Below are positions 18,110 through 26,121 of a stretch of 42,824 nt of DNA, one piece after another. Below the pieces are notes generated by a model. It worked only from the letters and a program-made list of their open reading frames with translations. It made no database searches and was not told the origin of the DNA. This stretch comes from Thermodesulfobacteriaceae bacterium (GTDB lineage: Bacteria > Desulfobacterota > Thermodesulfobacteria > Thermodesulfobacteriales > Thermodesulfatatoraceae): NCBI GenBank assembly GCA_015494065.1, contig WGCA01000015.1:1-42824 (forward strand). The letters run 5' to 3'. Every line of letters starts with the position of its first letter. The stretch's first letter is position 1. Made by a program: the position numbers and the translations under genes.

Positions 18110-19273
18110 TTAAAACTTGAGGGCGGCTATCCGTGCCAGGGCCTCCTTGAGCTGGTTTTTATCCACCGTAAGGGCTACGCGGAAGAAGCCTTCCCCCGGT
18201 TCCCCGAAGCCGTGACCAGGGGTGACCACGATGCCAGCCTCCTGAAGGAGTTTGGCGGCAAAGGCTGCGGAACTGTATCCCTCAGGCACTCTTGCCCAAA
18301 CGTAAAAAGTGGCCCGGGGCGGGTCGAACTCAAAGCCTAGAGCCTTAAGGCCTTCAACCACCACGTCTCGTCTTTCCCGAAAAATCTTTCTGAATTCTTC
18401 TACACAGCTCTGGTCCCCGGAAAGGGCCGCTATCCCTGCCTCCTGAACCGCCTGGAAGGCCCCGGAATCCACGTTGTTTTTGACCTTGGCCAATCCGGCA
18501 ATCAAGGTTTCGTTCCCCACGGCAAAACCGATACGCCAACCGGTCATGCAGTAGGTCTTGGAAAGGCTGTGGAACTCGATGGCCACCTCTCTGGCCCCTT
18601 CTACCTCAAGGATGCTCGGGGGGCGGTAATCGTCAAAATAAAGCTCGGTATAAGCGGCGTCGTGGGCCACAATCAGCTTATGTTCCCGGGCAAAAGAGAC
18701 CACCCGGGCGAAAAAGTCTTTGGTGGCTACCGCGGCGGTGGGGTTATTGGGATAATTGAGCCAGATGATCTTGGCCCTAGAAAGGACGTCTTTGGGGATA
18801 CTTTCCAGATCCGGCAAAAAATCATTTTCCGGCCGCAGGGGTAAATAAAAGGTCTCTCCCCCCGCAAAAAGGGTCCCGATATGGTAGACGGGATAAGCCG
18901 GCGTTGGTACCAGGACCACGTCACCAGGATTTACAAAGGCCAGGGGAAAATGGGCGATCCCTTCTTTGGAACCGATGAGGGTAACTACTTCTGTTTCTGG
19001 ATTGAGCTTGACCCCGAAGCGCTTCTCGAACCAGCGGGCCGCCGCCTCTCTGAAGGCGAGCATCCCCACGCTTGAAGGGTAGTGGTGGTTTTCGGGTTTT
19101 TTCACCGCCTCCTCGGCGGCCTTAACGATATGGGCCGGGGTGGGAAGATCCGGGTCCCCCACCCCGAGATCTATCACGTCTACCCCGCGAGCCTTGGCCT
19201 CCGCTTTCAGCCGATCAAGCTCTACGAAGAGATAAGGCGGCAGTTTCTTTAAACGTTCAGAAAAGGAAAACAT
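18110..19273 (-). CDS. dapL: LL-diaminopimelate aminotransferase
   Basis: A 387-aa class I/II PLP aminotransferase that makes LL-diaminopimelate directly from tetrahydrodipicolinate (lysine and peptidoglycan supply). Supporting stretches: DLGVGDPDLPTPAHIV, HHYPSSVGMLAFREAAARWF, IGSKEGIAHFPLAFVNPGD, IIWLNYPNNPTAA and the PLP lysine near residue 239 in FHSLSKTYCMTGWRIGFAVG. The ATG at 19273 has AAGGAGG 7 nt upstream. The assignment to DapL rather than an aspartate aminotransferase is by resemblance of the N-terminal region and is the less certain part. Confidence 0.87.
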   Translation of the reverse strand: MFSFSERLKKLPPYLFVELDRLKAEAKARGVDVIDLGVGDPDLPTPAHIVKAAEEAVKKPENHHYPSSVGMLAFREAAARWFEKRFGVKLNPETEVVTLIGSKEGIAHFPLAFVNPGDVVLVPTPAYPVYHIGTLFAGGETFYLPLRPENDFLPDLESIPKDVLSRAKIIWLNYPNNPTAAVATKDFFARVVSFAREHKLIVAHDAAYTELYFDDYRPPSILEVEGAREVAIEFHSLSKTYCMTGWRIGFAVGNETLIAGLAKVKNNVDSGAFQAVQEAGIAALSGDQSCVEEFRKIFRERRDVVVEGLKALGFEFDPPRATFYVWARVPEGYSSAAFAAKLLQEAGIVVTPGHGFGEPGEGFFRVALTVDKNQLKEALARIAALKF

Positions 19274-19289
19274 CCGTGTCCTCCTTCTT

Positions 19290-20396
19290 TTAGCGCTCTC
19301 TCTTTCCTTCAATGAATTCCAGTACCATTTGGCGGGCGATATGATCCGGGTATTGTTCCGGCGGATGTTTCATGGTGTAAGCTGAAATAGAAATCAGGGG
19401 GCCAGCAATACCACGATCCTTGGCAAGCTTGGCACAGCGGATAGCGTCCATGGCCGAACCAGCCGAGTTGGGGGAGTCTTCCACGCTGAGCTTGAGTTCG
19501 ATGTACATGGGCACTCCCCCGAAAAGTTCTCCCTCCAAGCGGATATAGGCGATTTTATTGTCCTTGAGCCAGGGGATCCAATCAGAAGGCCCAATATGAA
19601 TATTGTCTTCGCCGATATCGTAAGGGAGTAGGGAAGTCACGGCTTCGGTCTTGGAGATCTTTTTGGTCTTAAGCCTTTCCCGGGCCAGCATATTCAGGAA
19701 ATCCGTATTGCCTCCGAAGTTTACCTGATAAGAACGCTTAAGCGGCACCCCGCGCTCTACCATCAATTCGGTAAGGACACGGTGTACGATAGTGGCCCCT
19801 ACCTGGCTCTTTATGTCGTCACCCACCGCAGGGATACCGGCTTCGGTGAAGCGTTTCCCCCAGTCTCCCGAAACGATAAAGGTGGGCATGGCGTTTACAA
19901 AGGCCACCCCAGCCCGAAGACAGGCTTCGGCGTAAAAACGGGCCGCTTCCTCAGAGCCCACGGGAACATAATTGATCAGGACATCGGCCTGAACTTCTTT
20001 CAACACCGCTACCACGTCTTCCAGCTCGTCTTCCTTTTCCTGAGAAAGGACAAAGGTCTTTTCTGCAGGATAATGGGCCATGTGGTCGGCGAAACCGTCT
20101 AAAACCTTCCCCTTCCTTACTTTCACGCCCAGTTTGGGAACATCGGGGTAAAAGACCGTGGTGCAGTTAGGTGGGGCAAAGATGGCTTCCGCTACATCCT
20201 TGCCCACCTTTCTTTCATCAATATCCCAGGCCGCTACTACTTCAACGTCCCAAGGTTTGTATCCTCCTATCTCGGGGAACATAACCCCTTGGGTGGGGTC
20301 TAAGCCTTTTTCCCGGTAGTAAAAAATCCCTTGTACCAAAGAACTGGCGCAATTTCCTACTCCCGCGATCGCCAGCCGAACCTTCTTCCCTGACAT
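19290..20396 (-). CDS. ino1: Inositol-3-phosphate synthase
   Basis: A 368-aa NAD-dependent enzyme converting glucose-6-phosphate to 1D-myo-inositol-3-phosphate. It has the Rossmann start VRLAIAGVGNCASSLVQGI, then VVAAWDIDERKVGKDVAEAI, and the family stretches NYVPVGSEEAARFYAEACLR, PAVGDDIKSQVGATIVHRVL and QVNFGGNTDFLNM. Length and motifs fit the short archaeal/actinobacterial type. A good ribosome site (AAGGGGG, 6 nt) precedes the ATG. With the IMPase at 1770-2537 and the CDP-alcohol transferase at 23729-24319 it suggests inositol lipids or inositol-based thermoprotective solutes. Confidence 0.93.
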   Translation of the reverse strand: MSGKKVRLAIAGVGNCASSLVQGIFYYREKGLDPTQGVMFPEIGGYKPWDVEVVAAWDIDERKVGKDVAEAIFAPPNCTTVFYPDVPKLGVKVRKGKVLDGFADHMAHYPAEKTFVLSQEKEDELEDVVAVLKEVQADVLINYVPVGSEEAARFYAEACLRAGVAFVNAMPTFIVSGDWGKRFTEAGIPAVGDDIKSQVGATIVHRVLTELMVERGVPLKRSYQVNFGGNTDFLNMLARERLKTKKISKTEAVTSLLPYDIGEDNIHIGPSDWIPWLKDNKIAYIRLEGELFGGVPMYIELKLSVEDSPNSAGSAMDAIRCAKLAKDRGIAGPLISISAYTMKHPPEQYPDHIARQMVLEFIEGKRER

Positions 20397-20496
20397 CTCT
20401 TACCCCCTTGCCCAAAAATTTACTCAAAATTAACCGCTGTTCATTTGAAAAATAGACTTTTTGCGTCCCTTAGCAAGCCGCAGCCCAAAAAGTTTA

Positions 20497-21381
20497 TTAA
20501 TCGGATTTGCGACAAAAATCCACAAAAATCTGGACCAAAGGTGGAGGGGTACGTCCTCGGGGTAGCACCAGATAGAAGTGCCTTTTAATTTGAAAGGGGA
20601 GCCGGATTTCTTGTAGTTCCTGGCGGTCCAGATCGTCGCTGGCGGCTATTTTGGAAAGGAAGGCCCCGCCTACTCCAGCCTTGACCGCCTGCTTTACCGC
20701 CTCAGTGGAACCAAATTCTGCCACAATGTTAAGCCCCGCTGGATCTATTCCCCTCTCTTGCAATGTCTGTTTTACCGTAAGCCAAGTGCCTGAGCCTTCC
20801 TCCCTGGCCACCAGCGGAAGAGCAAAAAGGTCAGTCAGGGAAGGGCTCGGTTTGACCTTCCACCCTTTGGGAACCACCAAAATTATTTCATCCTCCCACA
20901 AAGGTTCAAAAGTCAGTTCCTTATTGGGAAAACTGGCCCCTACTACCCCCAGGTCTAATTCCCCCTCACTTACCAAGCGTACAATCTCTCCAGAATCCGC
21001 CACTTTAAGGGTGATCTTGGTGGCAGGGTGAACCTTTTTGAAAGCCCCTAGGAGGGCCGGCAAGATGTATTGCCCCGGAATGGTGCTTCCTCCTAATAGA
21101 AGGGGGCCTTTGGTCCCGGTTCGGAAAAAGGCCATTTCTTTTTCAAGTTCTGTCAAAAGTTTAAAGATCTTTTTGGCGTAAGCGTAAAGGAGCTCTCCGG
21201 CCCGGGTGGGTCTGACTTCTCGGGTGTGACGGTCAAAGAGTGGAACCCCGAAAGTTTCTTCAAGGGCCTTGATGTGGCCGGAGACCGTAGGTTGTGAGAG
21301 ATAACACCTCTCTGCCGCCCGGGAAAAACTGCTCTCTTCAATCACCGCTAAAAAGACTTCCAGTTTTCTCAAATCAAGCAT
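20497..21381 (-). CDS. LysR-family transcriptional regulator
   Basis: A 294-aa regulator with a winged HTH at residues 1-60 (LEVFLAVIEESSFSRAAERC then YLSQPTVSGHIKALEETFG) and a co-inducer-binding domain from about 90 (GSTIPGQYILPALLGAFKKV). It resembles the CysB/CysL branch, including the group seen next to selenium-metabolism genes, but no selenium or cysteine gene is nearby, so the effector is unknown. Its ATG overlaps the end of the broken DUF1232 gene by 8 bp. Confidence 0.9.
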   Translation of the reverse strand: MLDLRKLEVFLAVIEESSFSRAAERCYLSQPTVSGHIKALEETFGVPLFDRHTREVRPTRAGELLYAYAKKIFKLLTELEKEMAFFRTGTKGPLLLGGSTIPGQYILPALLGAFKKVHPATKITLKVADSGEIVRLVSEGELDLGVVGASFPNKELTFEPLWEDEIILVVPKGWKVKPSPSLTDLFALPLVAREEGSGTWLTVKQTLQERGIDPAGLNIVAEFGSTEAVKQAVKAGVGGAFLSKIAASDDLDRQELQEIRLPFQIKRHFYLVLPRGRTPPPLVQIFVDFCRKSD

Positions 21382-21750
21382 GTTTTGTTTCGAAAGAACC
21401 CAGTACTGCTTCCCTGACCCGAGGCGGCAACACTTTGGCTCCCAACTCTACCAACCTTTTGATTATGGCTACGATGTCTCCTTCTCCTTCCCAGTGATCC
21501 TGCAAGACCTGTTCGTCGGTATGGTAAAGGAGCCTCAAAAGGGCCAGGGCCACGAGATAGAGGTCGTCTACCATCCCGAAGAAGGGGATCATATCAGGGA
21601 TAAAGTCTACGGGATTTAGCAAATAAGCCACTGCGCCGCCAAGATGGTCTTATCCTTAAAAGGGACCCGGGGATCCTTGAGCAGGCCGTAAAGGAGTTTT
21701 AAAAATTTGGGTACCAAAACTACGTAACGTTTTAGCTCTCTTATCTCCAA
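21374..21750 (-). pseudogene. Frameshifted DUF1232 (YkvA-like) membrane protein
   Basis: The C-terminal 85 residues (AYLLNPVDFIPDMIPFFGMV, DDLYLVALAL) are the core of DUF1232. The missing N-terminal part is found upstream in another frame. From a TTG at 21750 with GGAGG 6 nt before it, the sequence reads KRYVVLVPKFLKLLYGLLKD then PRVPFKDKTILAA, and stops at 21616-21618. The two halves join after TILAA if one base is restored near 21632-21642 (a GCGGCGC run), giving a protein of about 125 aa, normal for the family. It is either a recent frameshift, an assembly error or programmed frameshifting. Confidence 0.75.
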
Positions 21751-21833
21751 GCTAGCCTCCGAAACTTACGGTTTTAATGAAATTTTTGCCCAAAATGATA
21801 TAGTTTTCTAAAAGGCTTGACAAGCAAAGGAAG

Positions 21834-22910
21834 ATGAAACCCAAAAAGCGGCGTCCAACAAGGACCATTTACGTGGGAAACGTCCCGGTGGGAGGAGACC
21901 ACCCGGTGGTGGTGCAGTCTATGACCAATACCGACACCCGGGACGTAAAGGCCACGGTGGCCCAGATCAAACGACTGGAAGAGGTTGGGTGCGAAATAAT
22001 AAGGGTGGCGGTACCAGACGAAGAAGCGGCCCGGGCGATTTCCGCCATCAAAAAAGAAATCAATATCCCCCTGATTGCTGACATCCATTTTGACTGGCGC
22101 CTGGCCATCGCGGCCCTTGAGGCCGGGGCGGACGCCCTGCGCATAAACCCCGGCAACATTAAGGGACTAGAAAACGTCAAAAAAATCGTCCTGTCCGCCC
22201 AAGAAAGGGGAGCGGCTTTACGGATAGGGGTAAACGCCGGCTCCCTGGAAAAGGACCTTTACCGCAAATACGGAGGGGCTACAGCTGAGGCGCTGGTAGA
22301 AAGTGCCTTAAGGCACCTAGATTTTATCGTGGGAGACCTCGGTTTTGAAAATCTGAAGGTATCCCTTAAATCCTCCCATGTATGGACGACCATCGAAGCT
22401 TACCGACTCTTTGCGCAAAAGAGCAATTTCCCCCTTCATTTAGGGGTAACCGAAGCCGGAGGGCTTATCGCGGGGACCGTAAAAAGCGCCTTTGCCTTGG
22501 GGCTTCTCCTTTCCGAAGGCATTGGTGACACCATCCGGGTCTCCCTTACCCGGGACCCGGAAGAAGAGGTCCACGTGGCTTATGAAATTTTGCGCACGGC
22601 GGGTTTGAGGACCCGGGGGCCAGAAATAATCTCTTGTCCCACTTGCGGTCGCTGCGAAATAGACCTCTTTCCCATTGCGGCTGAAGTGGAAAAATTTGCC
22701 CGCACCATTGACCGCCCCCTCAAACTGGCGGTGATGGGGTGTGTGGTTAATGGTCCGGGAGAAGCCAGAGAGGCGGACGTCGGCCTGGCCGGAGGGAAAG
22801 GGGTAGGGATCATCTTCCGTAAAGGAAAGATCGTCAAAAAAGTGCCGGAGGAAGAAATCCTTTCGACCTTCTTTGCCGAGGTCAAACGTCTTCTGGCAGA
22901 GACTGCTTGA
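21834..22910 (+). CDS. ispG: (E)-4-hydroxy-3-methylbut-2-enyl-diphosphate synthase
   Basis: IspG (GcpE) reduces methylerythritol cyclodiphosphate in the MEP isoprenoid pathway using a [4Fe-4S] cluster. The 358-aa protein shows VVVQSMTNTDTRDVKATVAQ, IPLIADIHFDWRLAIAALEAG, ALRINPGNIKG and the cluster cysteines in ISCPTCGRCEIDLF and AVMGCVVNGPGEA. The ATG has AAAGGAAG just upstream. Its 3' end overlaps the convergent rsmI gene by 29 bp. Confidence 0.97.
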   Translation: MKPKKRRPTRTIYVGNVPVGGDHPVVVQSMTNTDTRDVKATVAQIKRLEEVGCEIIRVAVPDEEAARAISAIKKEINIPLIADIHFDWRLAIAALEAGADALRINPGNIKGLENVKKIVLSAQERGAALRIGVNAGSLEKDLYRKYGGATAEALVESALRHLDFIVGDLGFENLKVSLKSSHVWTTIEAYRLFAQKSNFPLHLGVTEAGGLIAGTVKSAFALGLLLSEGIGDTIRVSLTRDPEEEVHVAYEILRTAGLRTRGPEIISCPTCGRCEIDLFPIAAEVEKFARTIDRPLKLAVMGCVVNGPGEAREADVGLAGGKGVGIIFRKGKIVKKVPEEEILSTFFAEVKRLLAETA

Positions 22911-23754
22911 GCTTCAAGGCCAGCTGGTAGACCTCTTTTTTGGAGCAGCCGTACTTTTTTCGCACCTCAGAAACCGCCTCTTTTATGGTCTTGCCGGAGG
23001 TCAAGGCCTCCCTAAGGGCCTTTTCTACCTCTTTAAGGGGGACTGGTTCCTCTTCTTTTCCAGCCACGAGAAGGGTGAATTCGCCCCGGGGCTCTTCTTC
23101 CTCAAACCGGTTTTTGAGGGCGGAGAGCCGGCTCACCAGATATTCTTCAAAAGCTTTGGTCATTTCCCGGGCCAGGAAGACGGTCCGGTCTCCTAGGACC
23201 TCAAGGAGGGCCGCCAGGGTGTCCTTTAAGCGGTGGGGCGCCTCCAAAAAAAGGAGCGGCTTCCTTTCCTGCGCCAGGTCTTTTAAAAGACGCCTTTTGG
23301 CCGTGGCCCGGGCCGGTAAGAAGCCCAAAAAGACGAAACCCCCTTTGAGGTCAAAACCGCTCACGCTCAACGCGCAGGTAAGGGCAGAAGGACCCGGTAC
23401 CGGGCGTACCGGGATGCCCTCTTCGTGGGCCAACCTTACCAAGTAGGCCCCTGGGTCGGAGATCGCCGGGGTGCCTGCCTCACTCACCAGGGCTATGCTC
23501 TTTTGGGCCTTCAAGGCGGCGATCAATTCCGGGGCCTTTCGGGCTTCGTTGTGTTCGTGATACGCCACCAGCTTTGGCCCCTTTAAGCCGTAAAAATTAA
23601 AGAGTTTCAACGTGGTTCGGGTGTCTTCTGCCGCCACCAAGTCCACGCTGGCCAGGATATCAAGGGCCCTAAGGGTAATATCGCGGAGATTTCCGAGGGG
23701 GGTGGCCACTACATAGAGGACGCCAGGTTCAGCTCTTTGCGCTGCGGTAAACAT
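22882..23754 (-). CDS. rsmI: 16S rRNA (cytidine(1402)-2'-O)-methyltransferase
   Basis: A 290-aa SAM-dependent methyltransferase of the tetrapyrrole-methylase fold. Signature stretches: LYVVATPLGNLRDITLRAL, DLVAAEDTRTTLKLFNFYG, ALVSEAGTPAISDPGAYLV, VRPVPGPSALTCALSVSGF and KPLLFLEAPHRLKDTL. It overlaps the upstream CDP-alcohol transferase gene by 26 bp and ispG convergently. The exact start is uncertain because the ribosome site is weak. Confidence 0.95.
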   Translation of the reverse strand: MFTAAQRAEPGVLYVVATPLGNLRDITLRALDILASVDLVAAEDTRTTLKLFNFYGLKGPKLVAYHEHNEARKAPELIAALKAQKSIALVSEAGTPAISDPGAYLVRLAHEEGIPVRPVPGPSALTCALSVSGFDLKGGFVFLGFLPARATAKRRLLKDLAQERKPLLFLEAPHRLKDTLAALLEVLGDRTVFLAREMTKAFEEYLVSRLSALKNRFEEEEPRGEFTLLVAGKEEEPVPLKEVEKALREALTSGKTIKEAVSEVRKKYGCSKKEVYQLALKLKQSLPEDV

Positions 23755-24319
23755 GAAGAATGCGCTGAAGGGCCGTCAAGTTCGCTAGCAGGGCGATGAT
23801 GAATACCGCCACCTCCACCCATCCCACTAGCAGCCCCAGGGTCAGGATGGCCAGGCGCTCAAAACGGGTCAACAACCCCACTTTGCACTCGAAACCCAAG
23901 GCCTCGGCCCGGGCCCGCGTATAACTCACCATTAAGGAGCCAGCCAGGGCCAAAAAGGCCAGCAGGACCAGGAGGTTCTGGCCGTTAAAGACGGCAAAAT
24001 AGATGAGCCCTCCAAAGATGGCGATTTCGGCGTAGCGATCCAGGGTCGAATCCAAAAAGGCTCCAAAGGTGCTCTGTTTGCCGGAACGCCTGGCCAGTAA
24101 GCCGTCGACCGCATCTAAAGGGCCAAAACCAAGGAGTAAAAGACCGGCCAGACGCGGCCAACCCAAAGCCAGAGCCACCCCTACCGCCACGCACCCCAAA
24201 AAACCGATGACGGAGACCGTGTTGGGATGGACGTTTAGGCGGGCCAAAAAATCAGCTACCGGGGCCAGGATTGGCCGGCTCCACGCCCTCACACGGTCGG
24301 TAAGTGTAAAAGTAGCCAT
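23729..24319 (-). CDS. CDP-alcohol phosphatidyltransferase (possible inositol-phosphate type)
   Basis: A 196-aa integral membrane enzyme. The family signature D-x2-DG-x2-AR-x8-G-x3-D-x3-D is complete: DAVDGLLARRSG, then FGAFLDSTLDRYAE near residues 77-103. Several transmembrane helices follow. VSYTRARAEALGFECKVG near 140 resembles archaetidyl/phosphatidylinositol-phosphate synthases more than PgsA or PssA, and an inositol-3-phosphate synthase gene lies 3.3 kb away. The reaction would be CDP-diacylglycerol plus inositol phosphate. I chose ATG 24319 because the conserved TLTDRVRAW start follows; an ATG at 24352 is in frame. Confidence 0.83.
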   Translation of the reverse strand: MATFTLTDRVRAWSRPILAPVADFLARLNVHPNTVSVIGFLGCVAVGVALALGWPRLAGLLLLGFGPLDAVDGLLARRSGKQSTFGAFLDSTLDRYAEIAIFGGLIYFAVFNGQNLLVLLAFLALAGSLMVSYTRARAEALGFECKVGLLTRFERLAILTLGLLVGWVEVAVFIIALLANLTALQRILHVYRSAKS

Positions 24320-24449
24320 GTTTCCACTACCCTTTCTGGCTATATTAACCATCCCGCCAAGAATACGCCAAGTTTTTAGAACAAATTTTTCGTGTCAACC
24401 AGCAGGAAAAGCCTTGTTTAGGAGGATTAAAGGTGTTCTTTTTAAAGAT

Positions 24450-24536
24450 ATGAAGGAATTTTTGACTGAAATGCTAGCCATCGGTGTCTTCGTCGGGCTT
24501 ATCTGGCTTTACCTGGAATGGAAGGCCCGAAAATAG
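24450..24536 (+). CDS. Possible 28-aa single-helix membrane microprotein
   Basis: ATG at 24450 gives a 28-residue peptide, MKEFLTEMLAIG... ending in KARK, with one hydrophobic helix and a positive tail. A strong AGGAGG (24420-24425) lies too far away to serve this ATG. It is well placed for a GTG at 24433 that encodes only six residues and stops with a TGA overlapping this ATG (ATGA), so coupling from a leader peptide is conceivable. It sits in the 252-bp gap before waaF. Confidence 0.3.
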   Translation: MKEFLTEMLAIGVFVGLIWLYLEWKARK

Positions 24537-24571
24537 TTGCGCTTTAAAACTCCTCCTGTATTTTCATTTTC

Positions 24572-25561
24572 ATGGCCAAAACTTTTCCCCAACAAGGCCC
24601 TGTTCTGGTACGTCTACCCAACTGGATAGGGGACGCGGTCATGGCCTCACCGGTCCTGGTCAACCTGTTAAACGTCTACCCCTCTTTGGCCCTGGTGGGG
24701 CGCCCCCATATTCTGAGCCTTTTTGAGGGTTTGGCCGGACTGCAGAGGTCTTTTCCCTTGCTTCCGGGCCGGGCCCATCTTTTACGTCTGGCCCAAAGAA
24801 TACGTGGACGTTATAAAACCGGGCTCCTTTTGCCCAATTCCTTCTCCTCGGCCTTGCTCTTTTGGCTGGCCCGGGTTAAAAACCGGGCGGGCTACGCCAC
24901 GGACGGACGCCGGTTACTCCTCACCCATCCCGTCAAAAAACCGAAAGAAAAAATCCACCAGCGGGATTATTATTTGCGGCTTCTTGAGGCCCTGGGAATA
25001 GAAACACCTTTTAAAAAGCTACGGGTCTTCTTGTCCCAAGAAGCCCAGCGCCGGGCGGAACATTATCTTTCCGCCCTGCCCAGACCGAGGGCGGCCCTGG
25101 CCCCGGGGGCGGCCTTCGGGCCGGCCAAATGCTGGCCCCTGGCCCGTTACCGGGCCCTGGCTTATCATTTGAGGCGGCAGGGGTTTAGCTTGGTCATCCT
25201 GGGAGGAGCGGCGGAACACCAGGCCGGAGCAGAAATCGCCAAAGACCTGGCCAGGGCCCGTAACCTCTGCGGCCTGATAGACCTGGCCACCGCCGCCGCC
25301 ATTATTTCCCGGGTGGACCTCTTCGTAAGCAACGATTCGGGCTTGATGCACGTAGCGGCGGCCTTCGGTATTCCTCAGGTGGCCATCTTTGGCTCCACGG
25401 ACCCTGCCTGTACGGGCCCCTTGAACCCTAAAGCCAAGGTGGTCCGGGCTGAAGTTCCCTGTAGCCCCTGTTTTGCCCGGACCTGTTCCCAGGGTTATTT
25501 GTGCTTTGAGGCCATTGAGGTCACCAAGGTCCTTGAAGCCTGTCTTGAGGTCTGCTCATGA
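24572..25561 (+). CDS. waaF: ADP-heptose--LPS heptosyltransferase II
   Basis: A 329-aa GT9-family transferase adding the second heptose to the LPS inner core. Typical WaaF stretches: VLVRLPNWIGDAVMASPVL at the start, GRYKTGLLLPNSFSSALLFW, GYATDGRRLLLTHPV, LAPGAAFGPAKCWP, FVSNDSGLMHVAAAFGIPQV and AIFGSTDPACTGP, ending with a Cys-rich CSPCFARTCSQGYLC. It overlaps gmhB by 4 bp, starting a three-gene LPS heptose operon. Confidence 0.94.
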   Translation: MAKTFPQQGPVLVRLPNWIGDAVMASPVLVNLLNVYPSLALVGRPHILSLFEGLAGLQRSFPLLPGRAHLLRLAQRIRGRYKTGLLLPNSFSSALLFWLARVKNRAGYATDGRRLLLTHPVKKPKEKIHQRDYYLRLLEALGIETPFKKLRVFLSQEAQRRAEHYLSALPRPRAALAPGAAFGPAKCWPLARYRALAYHLRRQGFSLVILGGAAEHQAGAEIAKDLARARNLCGLIDLATAAAIISRVDLFVSNDSGLMHVAAAFGIPQVAIFGSTDPACTGPLNPKAKVVRAEVPCSPCFARTCSQGYLCFEAIEVTKVLEACLEVCS

Positions 25562-26121
25562 AAAGACCGGTGGTTTTCCTGGATCGAGACGGCACCATAA
25601 ACGAGGAGGTAGGTTATTTGAACCACCTTTCTCGTTTCAGGTTGCTGCCCAGGGCGGCCGAGGGTATCCGGCTCCTCAAAGAGGCGGGGTTTGCCGTGGT
25701 GGTGATCACCAATCAGAGTGGTATTGCCCGGGGGTTCTTCCCCAAAACCCTGGTGGAAGAGGTCCACGCCCTCATGCAGGAACTGCTGGCCCGGGAAGGG
25801 GCCATCCTGGATGGGATTTATTATTGCCCGCATCATCCCGAGGAGGGCTGTTACTGCCGGAAACCTCGGCCCGGGCTGGTAGAGAGGGCAGCCCAGGAAT
25901 TAGGGCTTGACCTTTCCCGGGCTTACGTGGTGGGGGATCGTTTCACTGACCTTCAACTGGCCAAGAATATTAAAGCCAAAGGGGTTCTGGTACTCACGGG
26001 TTACGGCCGCGGGGAACACCTCTATTATCTTCCCCGTCTGGGCCTCAAACCGGATCTGGTGGCAGAAGACCTCTTTGAAGCCGCCCAAAAGATTATCTCC
26101 CATGAGAATCTTAATCGTTAA
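25558..26121 (+). CDS. gmhB: D-glycero-beta-D-manno-heptose-1,7-bisphosphate 7-phosphatase
   Basis: GmhB is a HAD-family phosphatase in ADP-heptose synthesis. The 187-aa protein starts VVFLDRDGTINEEVGYL with nucleophile Asp9 and acid/base Asp11. It has VVITNQSGIARGFF (motif 2), the zinc loop YYCPHHPEEGCYCRKPRPGL, and VVGDRFTDLQLAKN (motif 4). It overlaps waaF by 4 bp and waaC by 20 bp. Confidence 0.94.
   Translation: MKRPVVFLDRDGTINEEVGYLNHLSRFRLLPRAAEGIRLLKEAGFAVVVITNQSGIARGFFPKTLVEEVHALMQELLAREGAILDGIYYCPHHPEEGCYCRKPRPGLVERAAQELGLDLSRAYVVGDRFTDLQLAKNIKAKGVLVLTGYGRGEHLYYLPRLGLKPDLVAEDLFEAAQKIISHENLNR

Noticed and set aside
24069-24536. 155-codon plus-strand frame across the CDP-alcohol transferase start
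   Set aside because: Most of it is antisense to the transferase; only the last 28 codons are worth separate mention.
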